Shown piece by piece: positions 14,928 to 23,925 of a stretch of DNA of 64,000 bases (its first letter is position 1; each line of letters starts with the position of its first letter). This stretch comes from Frateuria_A yonginensis (GTDB lineage Bacteria > Pseudomonadota > Gammaproteobacteria > Xanthomonadales > Rhodanobacteraceae), in the NCBI RefSeq assembly GCF_037137055.1, contig NZ_JBBBNY010000001.1, positions 623,460-687,459 of the forward strand, in the 5' to 3' direction. The position numbers and the translations under genes are program-made. Below the pieces are notes generated by a model. It was not told where the DNA came from, searched no databases, and worked only from the letters and a program-made list of their open reading frames with translations.

Positions 14928-15218
14928 ATGGCCCGCATTACCGTGGAAGACTGCCTCGAGGTGGTGGACAACCGCTTCGAACTGGTGCTGATGGCGACCA
15001 AGCGCGCGCGCCAGCTGGAGAAGGGTGCCGAGCCGGCGGTCCATCCCGACCACGACAAGCCCACGGTGCTCGCCCTGCGGGAAATCGCCGACCGCCGCAT
15101 CGACCAGGCGACGATCGACGAGATCGATCGCGCCGAGCGCGAGCGTGCCGAGCGCGAGGCGCTGGAATGGGCTGCCGCCGAGGTCGACGACGACCTCTCC
15201 AAGGGCGGCGACGACTGA
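14928..15218 (+). CDS. rpoZ: RNA polymerase omega subunit
   Basis: A 96-residue omega subunit. The conserved start MARITVEDCLEVVDNRFELVLMATKRARQL and ALREIADRRI are diagnostic. It helps fold the beta' subunit and forms one of the ppGpp sites on RNA polymerase. A TTGAGGA ribosome site precedes the ATG. spoT follows 111 bp later in the same direction, the classical rpoZ-spoT pair. The C-terminus is acidic. Confidence 0.96.
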   Translation: MARITVEDCLEVVDNRFELVLMATKRARQLEKGAEPAVHPDHDKPTVLALREIADRRIDQATIDEIDRAERERAEREALEWAAAEVDDDLSKGGDD

Positions 15219-15329
15219 TGCACGGCGGCGGCTGCCTTCCGCGCAGTCGCCTTGCCGGCCCCGCCGGCAATCCCGCCGTGCATGTCCACTCCCGGCACGG
15301 AAGCGCCATCTGAGCGAGGCACACCTGCC

Positions 15330-17489
15330 ATGACGGCGACCACGCCCTCCCTTACCGTGGACGCGTCCGTGCTGCCTCCCTTCGTGCAGGCCCTGAAGGA
15401 GCGCGTGGCCTACCTGTCCGAACCGCAGGTGGCCCGCGTGCTGCGCGCCTACGAGGTGGGCGCGGACGCGCACGCCGGCCAGGCGCGCAAGAGCGGCGAG
15501 CCGTACATCACGCACCCGATCGCGGTGGCCGGCATCCTCGCCGAACTCGGGCTGGACGCCGAGACCATCATCGCCGCGATCCTGCATGACACCCTCGAGG
15601 ACACCGCGCTCAGCCGCGAGGACATCACCGCCGAATTCGGCGAGACGGTGGCCGACCTGGTCGACGGCGTCACCAAGCTGGACAAGATGCGCTTCTCCAG
15701 CCGGCAGGAGGCGGATGCGGAAAGCTTCCGCAAGATGCTGCTGGCGATGGCGCGCGACCTGCGCGTGATCCTGATCAAGCTCGCCGACCGCCTGCACAAC
15801 ATGCGCACGCTCGGCGCCAAGGATGCCGCTTCGCGCCGGCGCATCGCCCGCGAGACGCTGGAGATCTACGCGCCGATCGCGCAGCGGCTGGGCATGAACA
15901 AGTTCAAGGCCGAGCTGCAGGACCTGGGCTTCCGCGCGCTCTACCCGGACCGCTACCGCGTGATCAGCGAGCGCATCCGCGCCGCGCTCGGCAACCGCCG
16001 CGAGGTGATGAGCAAGATCGAGCATGCGCTGGCGACGCGACTGGCCTCCGACCACCTGCCCGCGCGCGTGGTCGGGCGCATCAAGTCGCCATGGAGCATC
16101 TACTCGAAGATGCGCAGCGAGCACAAGACCTTCGCCCAGCTGATGGACGTGTACGGCTTCCGCGTGGTGGTGGACACGGCGATGAGCTGCTACATGGCGC
16201 TGGGCGCCGTGCACTCGCTGTACAAGCCGGTCGACCGGCGCTTCAAGGATTTCATCGCCATCCCCAAGGCGAACGGCTACCAGTCGCTGCACACCGTGCT
16301 GCTGGGGCCGTTCGGCGCGCCGATCGAGGTACAGATCCGCACCGCCGAGATGGACTCGGTGGCCGAGCGCGGCGTGGCCGCGCACTGGGCCTACAAGACC
16401 GACTCCGGTCCGGCCAACAGCGCGCAGGCGCGCGCCCGCGAGTGGCTCTCCTCGCTGGCTGACAGCCAGGCGCACACGCCGTCCTCGGCCGAGTTCATCG
16501 AGAACGTCAAGATCGACCTGTTCCCGGACGAGGTCTACCTGTTCACGCCGCGCGGCGACATCCTCTCGCTGCCGCGCAACGCCACCGCGCTGGACTTCGC
16601 CTACGCGGTGCACACCGACGTGGGCGACCATGCGGTGGCCGCGCGCGTGGACAAGAAGCTGCTGCCGTTGCGCACGCGGCTGGAATCGGGCCAGCTGGTC
16701 GAGATCATCACCGCGCCCTCGGCGGTGCCCAATCCCGCCTGGCTGGAATTCGTGGTCACCGGCAAGGCGCGCACCGCGATCCGCCAGTACCTCAAGCACC
16801 TGCAGCACGAGGACGCGGTGGATTTCGGCCACCGCATGCTCGACCGCGCGCTGGACGCCCTGGGCACCAACATCGACGCGATTCCCGGCAAGGTGCTCGA
16901 GCGGTTCCTGGAGGAGCACAAGCTGCGCCGGCTGGAGGAGCTGCTGTCCGACATCGCGCTGGGCAACCGCATGCCCGACCAGGTCGCGCAGCACCTGGTC
17001 GCCATGCGCGGCGGCGAGCGCGGCGCGGCCACCCCGCACGTCAGCGAGAAGATCCGCATCACCGGTGCCGAGCGCGGCGTGCTCAGCTTCGCCAACTGCT
17101 GCCATCCGCTGCCGGGCGACGAGATCATCGGCTACCTGTCCTCCGGCAAGGGCATCGTGGTGCACCGCGTGGAGTGCCCCAACGTGGTCGAGTTCCGCAA
17201 GTCGCCCGAGCGCTGCGTGGCGATCGAATGGGACCGCGACGTGCAGGGCGACTACCGCGCCGAGCTGCGCATCGAGGTGATCAATCGCCCGGGCGTGCTG
17301 GCCACCGTCGCCGCAGCCATCGCGGCGGCCGATTCCAACATCGAGAACGTCGAGTACGTCGAGCGCGATGCCGCCGCCGCCACCCTGCTGTTCGCGATGG
17401 AAGTGAAGAATCGCAAGCACCTGGCCGACGTGATCCGCCGCGTGCGCCGCACCGGCGTGGTGAGCGGCGCGTACCGCTATCCGCTGTAG
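15330..17489 (+). CDS. spoT: Bifunctional (p)ppGpp synthetase/hydrolase SpoT
   Basis: A 719-residue RSH protein. The N-terminal HD domain is intact (ITHPIAVAGIL, ILHDTLEDT, LADRLHNMRTL), so hydrolysis should work. In the synthetase domain the motif RFKDFIAIPKANGYQSLHT has RxKD, as in bifunctional enzymes, rather than the ExDD of RelA-only forms; EVQIRT and AAHWAYK follow. A TGS domain (VYLFTPRGDILSLPRNATALDFAYAVH, in part) and a C-terminal ACT domain (LRIEVINRPGVLATVAAAI) complete it. In-frame ATGs at 15252 and 15282 exist; MTATTPSLTVDAS at 15330 is preferred. ridA and recG follow. Confidence 0.94.
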   Translation: MTATTPSLTVDASVLPPFVQALKERVAYLSEPQVARVLRAYEVGADAHAGQARKSGEPYITHPIAVAGILAELGLDAETIIAAILHDTLEDTALSREDITAEFGETVADLVDGVTKLDKMRFSSRQEADAESFRKMLLAMARDLRVILIKLADRLHNMRTLGAKDAASRRRIARETLEIYAPIAQRLGMNKFKAELQDLGFRALYPDRYRVISERIRAALGNRREVMSKIEHALATRLASDHLPARVVGRIKSPWSIYSKMRSEHKTFAQLMDVYGFRVVVDTAMSCYMALGAVHSLYKPVDRRFKDFIAIPKANGYQSLHTVLLGPFGAPIEVQIRTAEMDSVAERGVAAHWAYKTDSGPANSAQARAREWLSSLADSQAHTPSSAEFIENVKIDLFPDEVYLFTPRGDILSLPRNATALDFAYAVHTDVGDHAVAARVDKKLLPLRTRLESGQLVEIITAPSAVPNPAWLEFVVTGKARTAIRQYLKHLQHEDAVDFGHRMLDRALDALGTNIDAIPGKVLERFLEEHKLRRLEELLSDIALGNRMPDQVAQHLVAMRGGERGAATPHVSEKIRITGAERGVLSFANCCHPLPGDEIIGYLSSGKGIVVHRVECPNVVEFRKSPERCVAIEWDRDVQGDYRAELRIEVINRPGVLATVAAAIAAADSNIENVEYVERDAAAATLLFAMEVKNRKHLADVIRRVRRTGVVSGAYRYPL

Positions 17490-17583
17490 GGTGCGGCGCG
17501 GTCCCGCCTCGCGGGCAAGCGGCTTCAACGGGGAGCCGCCGCCTTGTTTACACTGGAGGGCCGCAACCCACGAGGCTCCCGCC

Positions 17584-17967
17584 ATGCCCCGCAGCATCGT
17601 CTCCACCGACCAGGCTCCCTCCGCGATCGGCCCGTACTCGCAGGCCGTGCGCGTCGGCGACACCGTGTACTTCTCCGGGCAGATCCCGCTGGATCCGGCG
17701 ACCGGCAACCTGGTCGAGGGCGACATCAGCACCCAGACCCGGCGCGTGTTCGACAACCTCACGGCGGTGGCCAAGGCGGCCGGCGGCTCGCTGGCGCAGT
17801 TCGCCCGCGTGGGCATCTACGTGACCGACCTGGCCAACTTCGCCGCGGTCAACGCGGTCATGGCCGAGTACTTCCAGGCGCGGTACCCGGCACGCTCCAC
17901 CATCGAGGTCTCGGCGCTGCCCAAGGGCGCGCAGGTGGAGGTCGACGCGGTGATGGTGCTGGACTGA
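17584..17967 (+). CDS. ridA: RidA family enamine/imine deaminase
   Basis: A 127-residue RidA (YjgF/YER057c) protein, a trimer that hydrolyses reactive 2-aminoacrylate and other enamines to keto acids. Conserved parts are SAIGPYSQAVRVGDTVYFSGQIPLDP (in part), NLTAVAKAAG and the Arg of RSTIEVSALPKGAQVEVDAV that binds the substrate carboxylate. The ATG at 17584 is preceded by a weak promoter-like TACACT (17549) and a GGAGG-type site. The spoT-ridA-recG order is typical of Xanthomonadaceae. Confidence 0.95.
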   Translation: MPRSIVSTDQAPSAIGPYSQAVRVGDTVYFSGQIPLDPATGNLVEGDISTQTRRVFDNLTAVAKAAGGSLAQFARVGIYVTDLANFAAVNAVMAEYFQARYPARSTIEVSALPKGAQVEVDAVMVLD

Positions 17968-18039
17968 CCCGGCCCCGCGGCGCCCGCCGACAGCGGCCGG
18001 CTGCATAGGCGTCGCGCCGTGGGCTAGGCTTGACGTCCC

Positions 18040-20160
18040 ATGCCCGCCCGCAGCGCCCGCGCCGTTCCCGCTGATGTCGCCGACCCCGGCCTGCTGCCGG
18101 TCGGCGCCCTGCCGGGCGTCGGGCCGGCGCTCGCCGAGGCGCTGGCGCGGCTCGGTCTGGAGCGGGTGCAGGACCTGTGGTTCCACCTGCCGCTGCGCTA
18201 CGAGGACAGGACGCGCATCACCATGATCGGCGACCTGCGTCCGGGCGAGCGCGCCCAGGTGCTCGGCACGGTGGAGGCGGTCGAGCGCGGCTTTCGCTAC
18301 CGGCCGCAGCTGAAGGTCGCAGTGGGCGACGATTCGCGCCAGACGCTGCTGCTGCGCTTCTTCCATTTCCATCGTGCCCAGGCCGAACAGCTCAAGCCGG
18401 GCCTCCGGCTGCTGTGCTACGGCGAGGCCCGCCTCGGCGCCCAGGGCCTGGAGATGGTCCACCCGCAGTACCAGCGCGTGGCCGAGAGCGCGACGGTCGC
18501 GATGGACGAGCGGCTCAGTCCGGTCTACCCGACCACCGAAGGCCTCGGCCAGAAGCGGCTGGCCGGGGTGATCGACAAGGCGCTGGCGCTGCTGCCGGCC
18601 GATGCCGAGCTCGAGTTGATCCCCCCGGAGCTGTGCGCGCGGCACGGACTGACCTCGCTGCGCGAGGCATTGCTCTACGCGCACCGGCCGCCGCCCGATG
18701 CGGCGCTGGCCGAACTGGTCGCCGGCCGGCATCCGGCGCAGCAGCGGCTGGCCTTCGAGGAACTGCTGACCCAGCACCTGAGCCTCAAGCGCATGCGGGC
18801 CGCGGTGCGCCGCCGGCGTGCGCCGGTGCTGGGCGGCGACGGTGCGTTGCGCGCGCGGTTGCTGGCCAACCTGCCGTTCGCCCTCACGGGCGCGCAGCAG
18901 CGCGTGGCGGCCGAGGTGATCGACGACCTCGCGCAATCCAGGCCGATGCTGCGGCTGGTGCAGGGCGACGTCGGCAGCGGCAAGACCGTGGTGGCCGCGC
19001 TGGCCGCGCTGGCCGCGGTGGAGGCCGGCTACCAGGTCGCCCTGATGGCGCCGACCGAACTGCTCGCCGAGCAGCACCTGCGCAACTTCCGCCACTGGCT
19101 CGAACCGCTGGGCGTGGCCGTCGAATGGCTCGCCGGCAAGCAGCAGGGCAGGGCACGCCAGCAGGCGCTCGCGCGCGTGGCCGAGGGCGCCCCGGTGGTG
19201 GTCGGCACGCACGCGCTGATGCAGGAAGGCGTGCGCTTCGCGCGACTGGGGCTGGCGATCGTCGACGAACAGCACCGCTTCGGCGTGCAGCAGCGCCTGG
19301 AGCTGCGCGACAAGGGTGCCGACCATGCGCGCGAGTACGTGCCCCACCAGCTGGTGCTCACCGCCACGCCGATTCCGCGCACGCTGGCGATGAGCGCCTA
19401 TGCGGATCTGGACGTCTCCGCCATCGACGAACTGCCGCCCGGTCGCAGGCCGGTGCAGACCGTCGCCGTGTCCAACGCGCGCCGCGCGGAGGTGATCGGG
19501 CGCATCCACGCCGCCTGCGCGGATGGGCGCCAGGCCTACTGGGTGTGCACGCTGATCGAGGAGTCCGAACAGTTGCGCGCGCAGGCCGCCGAGGTCGCGC
19601 ACGCGGAGCTTTCCGCCGCGCTCGCCGGGTGCCGCGTGGGGCTGGTCCACGGCCGCATGAAGGCCCGCGAGAAGCAGGCGGTGATGGATGCCTTCAAGGC
19701 CGGCGAGCTGTCCGTACTGGTGGCGACCACGGTGATCGAGGTCGGCGTGGACGTGCCCAACGCCAGCCTGATGGTGATCGAGAACAGCGAGCGGCTCGGG
19801 CTGGCCCAGCTGCACCAGTTGCGTGGCCGCGTGGGGCGCGGCGCGGTGGCCTCCAACTGCGTACTGCTCTACCAGCCGCCGCTCGGGCCGCTCGCGCGCG
19901 AGCGGCTCAACGTGATGCGCGAGACCTGCGACGGTTTCCGTATCGCCGAGAAGGACCTGGAACTGCGCGGCCCGGGCGAGGTGCTGGGCACGCGCCAGAC
20001 CGGCCAGCTCGCCTTCCGCGTCGCCGACCTCACGCGCGACGCCCACCTGCTGCCGGCGGTGCAGCAGGTGGGCGCGGCGATGCTGCGCAGCCGGCCGCAC
20101 GCGGCCGAGCGGCTGATCGAACGCTGGATCGGCGGCGCCGCGCGTTTCGTGCACGCATAG
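18040..20160 (+). CDS. recG: ATP-dependent DNA helicase RecG
   Basis: A 706-residue superfamily 2 helicase that remodels stalled forks and Holliday junctions. The N-terminal wedge domain (LPGVGPALAEALARLGLERVQDLWFHLPLRYEDRT, in part) is followed by Walker A (QGDVGSGKTVVAALAAL), the DEQH box (LAIVDEQHRFGVQQR), LTATPIPRTLAMSAYADLDVS, and the late motifs ATTVIEVGVDVPNASLMVIE and QLRGRVGRG. The RecG C-terminal signature FRIAEKDLELRGPGEVLGTRQ is present. Full length. Confidence 0.96.
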   Translation: MPARSARAVPADVADPGLLPVGALPGVGPALAEALARLGLERVQDLWFHLPLRYEDRTRITMIGDLRPGERAQVLGTVEAVERGFRYRPQLKVAVGDDSRQTLLLRFFHFHRAQAEQLKPGLRLLCYGEARLGAQGLEMVHPQYQRVAESATVAMDERLSPVYPTTEGLGQKRLAGVIDKALALLPADAELELIPPELCARHGLTSLREALLYAHRPPPDAALAELVAGRHPAQQRLAFEELLTQHLSLKRMRAAVRRRRAPVLGGDGALRARLLANLPFALTGAQQRVAAEVIDDLAQSRPMLRLVQGDVGSGKTVVAALAALAAVEAGYQVALMAPTELLAEQHLRNFRHWLEPLGVAVEWLAGKQQGRARQQALARVAEGAPVVVGTHALMQEGVRFARLGLAIVDEQHRFGVQQRLELRDKGADHAREYVPHQLVLTATPIPRTLAMSAYADLDVSAIDELPPGRRPVQTVAVSNARRAEVIGRIHAACADGRQAYWVCTLIEESEQLRAQAAEVAHAELSAALAGCRVGLVHGRMKAREKQAVMDAFKAGELSVLVATTVIEVGVDVPNASLMVIENSERLGLAQLHQLRGRVGRGAVASNCVLLYQPPLGPLARERLNVMRETCDGFRIAEKDLELRGPGEVLGTRQTGQLAFRVADLTRDAHLLPAVQQVGAAMLRSRPHAAERLIERWIGGAARFVHA

Positions 20161-20240
20161 TGCGGAACGCCCGCGGCCGGTGCCGTTCCGATGCGCCACG
20201 CCTTCGCCTAAACTGATCGTTTCGCCAGCGTCCAGCCCTC

Positions 20241-21173
20241 ATGAGCCGACCGCAACTCCTGATCGACACCGACCCCGGCGTCGACGACGCCCTCGCCATC
20301 CTGATGGCGCACGCCCACGCGGACGTGGCCGGCCTCTCCATCGCCGCCGGCAACGTCGGGCTGGAACACACGGTGCGCAACGCGCGCGTGCTCACCGGCC
20401 TGCTCGGCGTCGCCACGCCGGTCTTCCCTGGCTGCGCCACGCCGCTGGTGCGCCTGCCGGAGGAGGACGCGGCATTCGTGCACGGGCGCGACGGCTTCGG
20501 CGACGTGGGTTTCGACGAACCGGAAGGCGCGGCGGCCGGCGAAGCGGCGGCACTGGCCCTGCTGCGCCTCACCCGCGAGCGGCCGGGCGAGCTGACCCTG
20601 GTGGCGCTGGCGCCGCTGACCAACCTGGCGCTGGCGCTGCGGCTGGACCCGGAGCTGCCGCGGCGCGTGAAGCGGCTGGTGGTGATGGGCGGCGCGGTCA
20701 CCGGCCACGGCAACACCGGGCGTGTGCCGGCCGAGTTCAACGTCGGCTTCGATCCCGAAGCGGCGCACGTCGTGTTCGAGGCGTTCGACGATTTCGACCT
20801 GGTCGACTGGGAGCTGACCCTGCGCCACGCGTTCGACGAGGAGGCCTTCGATGCCTGGCTCGCCGCCGGCGACGCGCGCGCGCGCTTCTACGGCAGCATC
20901 TGCCAGGTCGCGCGCCGCACCAACCGCGAGCGCGGCCGCCGCGGCATCATCGCGGCCGACGCACTGGCCATGGCGGTGGCCATCGACCCGGCAGTCGTGG
21001 TGCGCAGCGAGCGGCGGCATGTGGCGGTGGAACTGGACGGCCGACTCACCCGCGGGGCCACGGTCGTGGACTGGACCGGGCGGCTGGGACGGCCCGCCAA
21101 CGCCAACGTGGTGCTGGAACTGGACCAGGCGCGCTTTGCGGCCATGGTGCGGCGGGCGCTGGGGGCGGGCTGA
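20241..21173 (+). CDS. Nucleoside hydrolase (IunH/RihA family)
   Basis: A 310-residue ribonucleoside hydrolase. The Ca-binding N-terminal signature LLIDTDPGVDDALAILMA (Asp9, Asp11, Asp15/16) is intact, with LVALAPLTNLALALRLDPEL and AEFNVGFDPEAAHVVF further on. It splits the N-glycosidic bond of nucleosides to give base and ribose. The C-terminal VYVDL-like part is replaced by ERRHVAVELDGRLTRGATVVDW, usual for this branch. A TAAACT -10-like box lies just upstream. Base specificity is not predictable. Confidence 0.9.
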   Translation: MSRPQLLIDTDPGVDDALAILMAHAHADVAGLSIAAGNVGLEHTVRNARVLTGLLGVATPVFPGCATPLVRLPEEDAAFVHGRDGFGDVGFDEPEGAAAGEAAALALLRLTRERPGELTLVALAPLTNLALALRLDPELPRRVKRLVVMGGAVTGHGNTGRVPAEFNVGFDPEAAHVVFEAFDDFDLVDWELTLRHAFDEEAFDAWLAAGDARARFYGSICQVARRTNRERGRRGIIAADALAMAVAIDPAVVVRSERRHVAVELDGRLTRGATVVDWTGRLGRPANANVVLELDQARFAAMVRRALGAG

Positions 21174-21247
21174 CCCGGGGCGGGCAGGCGAGCGCACGGC
21201 GCCCGCTGCCGGGCGGTCAGACGCGCGACTTTCCGTCCCGACCGAAG

Positions 21248-21277
21248 TTGACCCCGTCGTCACCCGACGGCTACAAT
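21248..21277 (+). promoter_or_regulatory. rpmE2 promoter with internal inverted repeat
   Basis: TTGACC (21248-21253) and TACAAT (21272-21277) with an 18-bp spacer form a strong sigma-70 promoter. The spacer holds CCGTCG-TCACC-CGACGG (21254-21270), a perfect 6-bp inverted repeat that could bind a repressor. No AT-rich Zur-like site is seen. Confidence 0.65.
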
Positions 21278-21310
21278 GCCGCTCTTTTCACCCGCCGCTT
21301 TGAGTCCGTC

Positions 21311-21556
21311 ATGAAGCCCGATATCCATCCGAACTACCGCCCGGTGGTGTTCCAGGACCTGTCGTCCGACTTCGCGTTCCTGACGCGTTCGACGATCGCC
21401 ACCAAGGAAACCATCAAGTGGGAGGACGGCAACGAGTACCCGCTGGTCAAGGTGGATATCTCCAGCCACTCGCATCCGTTCTACACCGGCAAGCAGAAGA
21501 CCATCGACGCCGGCGGCCGCGTGGACAAGTTCCGCCGTCGCTACGGCCAGAAGTAA
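21311..21556 (+). CDS. rpmE2: 50S ribosomal protein L31 type B
   Basis: An 81-residue L31. It begins MKPDIHPNYRPVVFQDLSSDFAF and ends HPFYTGKQKTIDAGGRVDKFRRRYG. It lacks the CxxC zinc motif of classical L31, so it is the C-minus (type B) paralogue. In E. coli this form is induced by zinc starvation through Zur; here the promoter at 21248 looks strong and has no evident Zur box. A hairpin terminator follows. Confidence 0.95.
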   Translation: MKPDIHPNYRPVVFQDLSSDFAFLTRSTIATKETIKWEDGNEYPLVKVDISSHSHPFYTGKQKTIDAGGRVDKFRRRYGQK

Positions 21557-21607
21557 GCCGAAGAAGATTCCGGCCCGCCGCCGCGGCAGTGGCGGGCCGG
21601 GCATGCA

Positions 21608-21645
21608 GACACGGGGCGGGCCACGGGTCCGCCCCGTGTCTTTTC
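21608..21645 (+). terminator. Terminator after rpmE2
   Basis: A 12-bp perfect stem, GACACGGGGCGG / CCGCCCCGTGTC, with a 9-base loop is followed by TTTTC. A second GC stem (CCGGCCCGCC / GGCGGGCCGG at 21570-21600) precedes it without a T run. Together they separate rpmE2 from gltA. Confidence 0.8.
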
Positions 21646-21697
21646 GTGTCCGACCCAAGCCCAGCCTCCATCCGCCCGCGGATGTGGGCCGGCGTTG

Positions 21698-21706
21698 TGC
21701 GATAAT
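21698..21706 (+). promoter_or_regulatory. gltA extended -10 candidate
   Basis: TGC-GATAAT at 21698-21706 matches an extended -10 element (TGN then a TATAAT-like box). It lies 105 bp before the gltA start. No good -35 is seen at 17 bp, which is common with extended -10 promoters. Confidence 0.45.
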
Positions 21707-21810
21707 GCACCGGTTGCATCGTCTGCTTTCCCCAGGCGCGATGCCATTCCCTTGCCGGCCGGTGCCCGTTCGCGGCTGCCTCCGGTGCGTCTTTCGTGAA
21801 GGAGGTTCCC

Positions 21811-23106
21811 GTGTCCGATTCCAAGGTCGTCAAGCTCGTCGATGAATCGAGCAACCGCAGCAGCACGCTGCCCCTGCTGAGCGGTACGCTGGGCCCCTCG
21901 TGCATCGACCTCGGTACGCTGTACAAGGACACCGGGCACTTCACCTACGACCCGGGCTTCGGCTCCACCGCCAGCACCAAGAGCGCCATCACCTACATCG
22001 ACGGTGACCAGGGCGTGCTGCTGTACCGTGGCTACCCGATCGAGCAGCTGGCGGAGAAATCCAGCTTCCTGGAAGTGGCCTACCTGCTGCTCAACGGGGA
22101 ACTGCCGAGGCCGGACCAGTTCGCCGCCTTCGAGCACCAGATCACGCATCACACGATGATGCACGAGTCGCTGAAGAACTTCTTCCAGGGTTTCCACCAC
22201 GACGCGCACCCGATGGCCATGCTGGCCGCCTCGGTCGCCTCGCTGTCGGCGTTCTACCACGACGACCTGGACGTGGATGACCCGGATGACCGCAAGCTCG
22301 CCGCGATCCGCCTGATCGCGAAGATGCCGACCATCGCCGCAGCCTGCTACCGCTATTCGATCGGCTGGCCGTTCCGCTACCCGCGCAACAACCTCGAGTA
22401 CGTCGAGCGCTTCCTGCACATGATGTTCGAGGTGCCGAGCGAGCCGCTGCAGCTCAACCCGGTTGCCGCCAAGGCGCTGGACCTGCTGTTCATCCTGCAC
22501 GCCGACCACGAGCAGAACGCCTCCACCTCGACCGTGCGCCTGGTCGGCTCCACCGGCGCCAACCCGTACGCCTCGATCGCCGCGGGCATCACCGCGCTTT
22601 GGGGGCCGGCGCACGGCGGCGCCAACGAGGCGGTGCTGAAGATGCTCGAGGAGATCGGCTCGCCCGACCGCGTCGAGACCGCGGTCAAGCGTGCCAAGGA
22701 CAAGAACGACAGTTTCCGCCTGATGGGCTTCGGCCACCGCGTCTACAAGAACTTCGACCCGCGCGCCAAGATCATCCGCGAGATGTGCCACAAGGTGCTG
22801 GCCGAGCTGGGCGTCAACGACCCGCTGCTCGACGTGGCGATGAAGCTGGAGGAGGCGGCGCTGAAGGACGACTACTTCGTCGAGCGCAAGCTGTATCCGA
22901 ACGTCGACTTCTACTCGGGCATCATCTACAAGGCGCTGGGCATTCCGACCGAGATGTTCACCGTGATGTTCGCCATCGCGCGCACCGCCGGCTGGATCGC
23001 GCACTGGATCGAGCAGCACGAGACCCCGGGCTCGCGCATCGGTCGCCCGCGCCAGATCTACACCGGGGCCGACGTGCGCGACTACGTGCCGGCCGAGAAG
23101 CGCTGA
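21811..23106 (+). CDS. gltA: Citrate synthase
   Basis: A 431-residue type II citrate synthase that condenses acetyl-CoA with oxaloacetate to enter the TCA cycle. Catalytic residues are in place: His in WGPAHGGANEAVL, His in GFGHRVYKNFDPRA and Asp in NVDFYSGIIYKALG. The start is decided by the ribosome site: AAGGAGG at 21799-21805 lies five bases before GTG at 21811 (MSDSKVVKLV). The in-frame GTG at 21796 would place the ribosome site inside the coding sequence. A strong terminator follows. Confidence 0.97.
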   Translation: MSDSKVVKLVDESSNRSSTLPLLSGTLGPSCIDLGTLYKDTGHFTYDPGFGSTASTKSAITYIDGDQGVLLYRGYPIEQLAEKSSFLEVAYLLLNGELPRPDQFAAFEHQITHHTMMHESLKNFFQGFHHDAHPMAMLAASVASLSAFYHDDLDVDDPDDRKLAAIRLIAKMPTIAAACYRYSIGWPFRYPRNNLEYVERFLHMMFEVPSEPLQLNPVAAKALDLLFILHADHEQNASTSTVRLVGSTGANPYASIAAGITALWGPAHGGANEAVLKMLEEIGSPDRVETAVKRAKDKNDSFRLMGFGHRVYKNFDPRAKIIREMCHKVLAELGVNDPLLDVAMKLEEAALKDDYFVERKLYPNVDFYSGIIYKALGIPTEMFTVMFAIARTAGWIAHWIEQHETPGSRIGRPRQIYTGADVRDYVPAEKR

Positions 23107-23130
23107 TCCCGTCCATGGCTGGAAGAAAAA

Positions 23131-23154
23131 CGCCCCGGCTTGCCGGGGCGTTTT
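23131..23154. terminator. Bidirectional terminator after gltA
   Basis: CGCCCCGGC / GCCGGGGCG forms a 9-bp perfect stem with a 2-base centre. AAAAA precedes and TTTT follows, so it can end both gltA and the convergent minus-strand gene at 23184. Confidence 0.85.
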
Positions 23155-23183
23155 CGTTTCTGTCCGATCGTCCGGCAGCCGGC

Positions 23184-23858
23184 CTAGCGGCGCACGGCGG
23201 CCAGCATCCGCTCGAGCTCCCCGCCGGTGTCCGCGTCGGCAAGCAGTTCCTCCACCGCGGCCAGCGAGGCACGCCGCATCGGCCTCTCGTCGATGCGGTC
23301 CAGCGGCGCCTGGCGCAGCGCATCGCGCGGCATCACGGTGAGGTCGAACGGCAGGCCGTCGGCGGCGAACAGCAGCACCGGGTAGTCGGCCTGCTCCTCG
23401 CGGCTCAGGCGCAGGCGGCGGGTCTGCGCCTCGGCCGGCACCCCGTGCTCGCGCAGGAACAGCATCACCGCGTCGGGATCGTCGCTGAAGACATGCAGGC
23501 AGACCGCCGAATGCGCGTCCGCCGTACCCTCCAGCACCGGCCCGACCAGGCGCGGATCGAAGCGGCCGAGGAAGCGCATTGCCTCGAGCGCGGCCTCGCG
23601 GCGCGCCTTCAGCTGCTGCGGCTGGCTGTCGGCATCGAACAGGCGCTGGCGCTCGCGCAAGGCCTGTTCGATCTCCTGGTTGCGCGGCAGCGCCTGCGCG
23701 TCGTGGATGCCCAGCCGCTCCGCGGCCTTGAGCTTGGCGTGGTGGAAGTCGCGGATGCCATGCTCGCTCATCAGCCGGGCGGCCTCCTGGGCCACCCGCA
23801 GCCGGTTGCGTTGCTGGCGATCTTGCGCATGGATGCGATGGTGCTGACCGCGTGCCAT
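23184..23858 (-). CDS. Conserved hypothetical protein
   Basis: A 224-residue soluble protein without a recognised family. The N-terminal 80 residues are very rich in Arg, Gln, His and Glu and look helical (RQQRNRLRVAQEAARLMSEHG). The C-terminal part has mixed alpha/beta character: VLEGTADAHSAVCLHVFSDD, YPVLLFAADGLPFDLTVMPRD. It recalls small nucleotidyltransferase-like folds, but I cannot confirm catalytic residues. It lies between gltA and mrcA, convergent with gltA, and may share the mrcA direction of transcription. Function unknown. Confidence 0.7.
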   Translation of the reverse strand: MARGQHHRIHAQDRQQRNRLRVAQEAARLMSEHGIRDFHHAKLKAAERLGIHDAQALPRNQEIEQALRERQRLFDADSQPQQLKARREAALEAMRFLGRFDPRLVGPVLEGTADAHSAVCLHVFSDDPDAVMLFLREHGVPAEAQTRRLRLSREEQADYPVLLFAADGLPFDLTVMPRDALRQAPLDRIDERPMRRASLAAVEELLADADTGGELERMLAAVRR

Positions 23859-23925
23859 GGTCGCTCCTGGTGGGACGTCGGATCGGCGGGAAGCAGAGCC
23901 GATCCGGCGTGAGGAAGGCGTCGCC

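Noticed and set aside
14883..17816. Minus-strand open frame of 977 codons across rpoZ, spoT and ridA
   Set aside because: It mirrors the codons of spoT on the other strand, is rich in Arg/His/Val/Gly repeats with no domain, and arises from the high GC content.
21174..21310. Zur box before rpmE2
   Set aside because: No AT-rich palindrome of the Zur type could be found; the only repeat is the GC-rich one inside the promoter.
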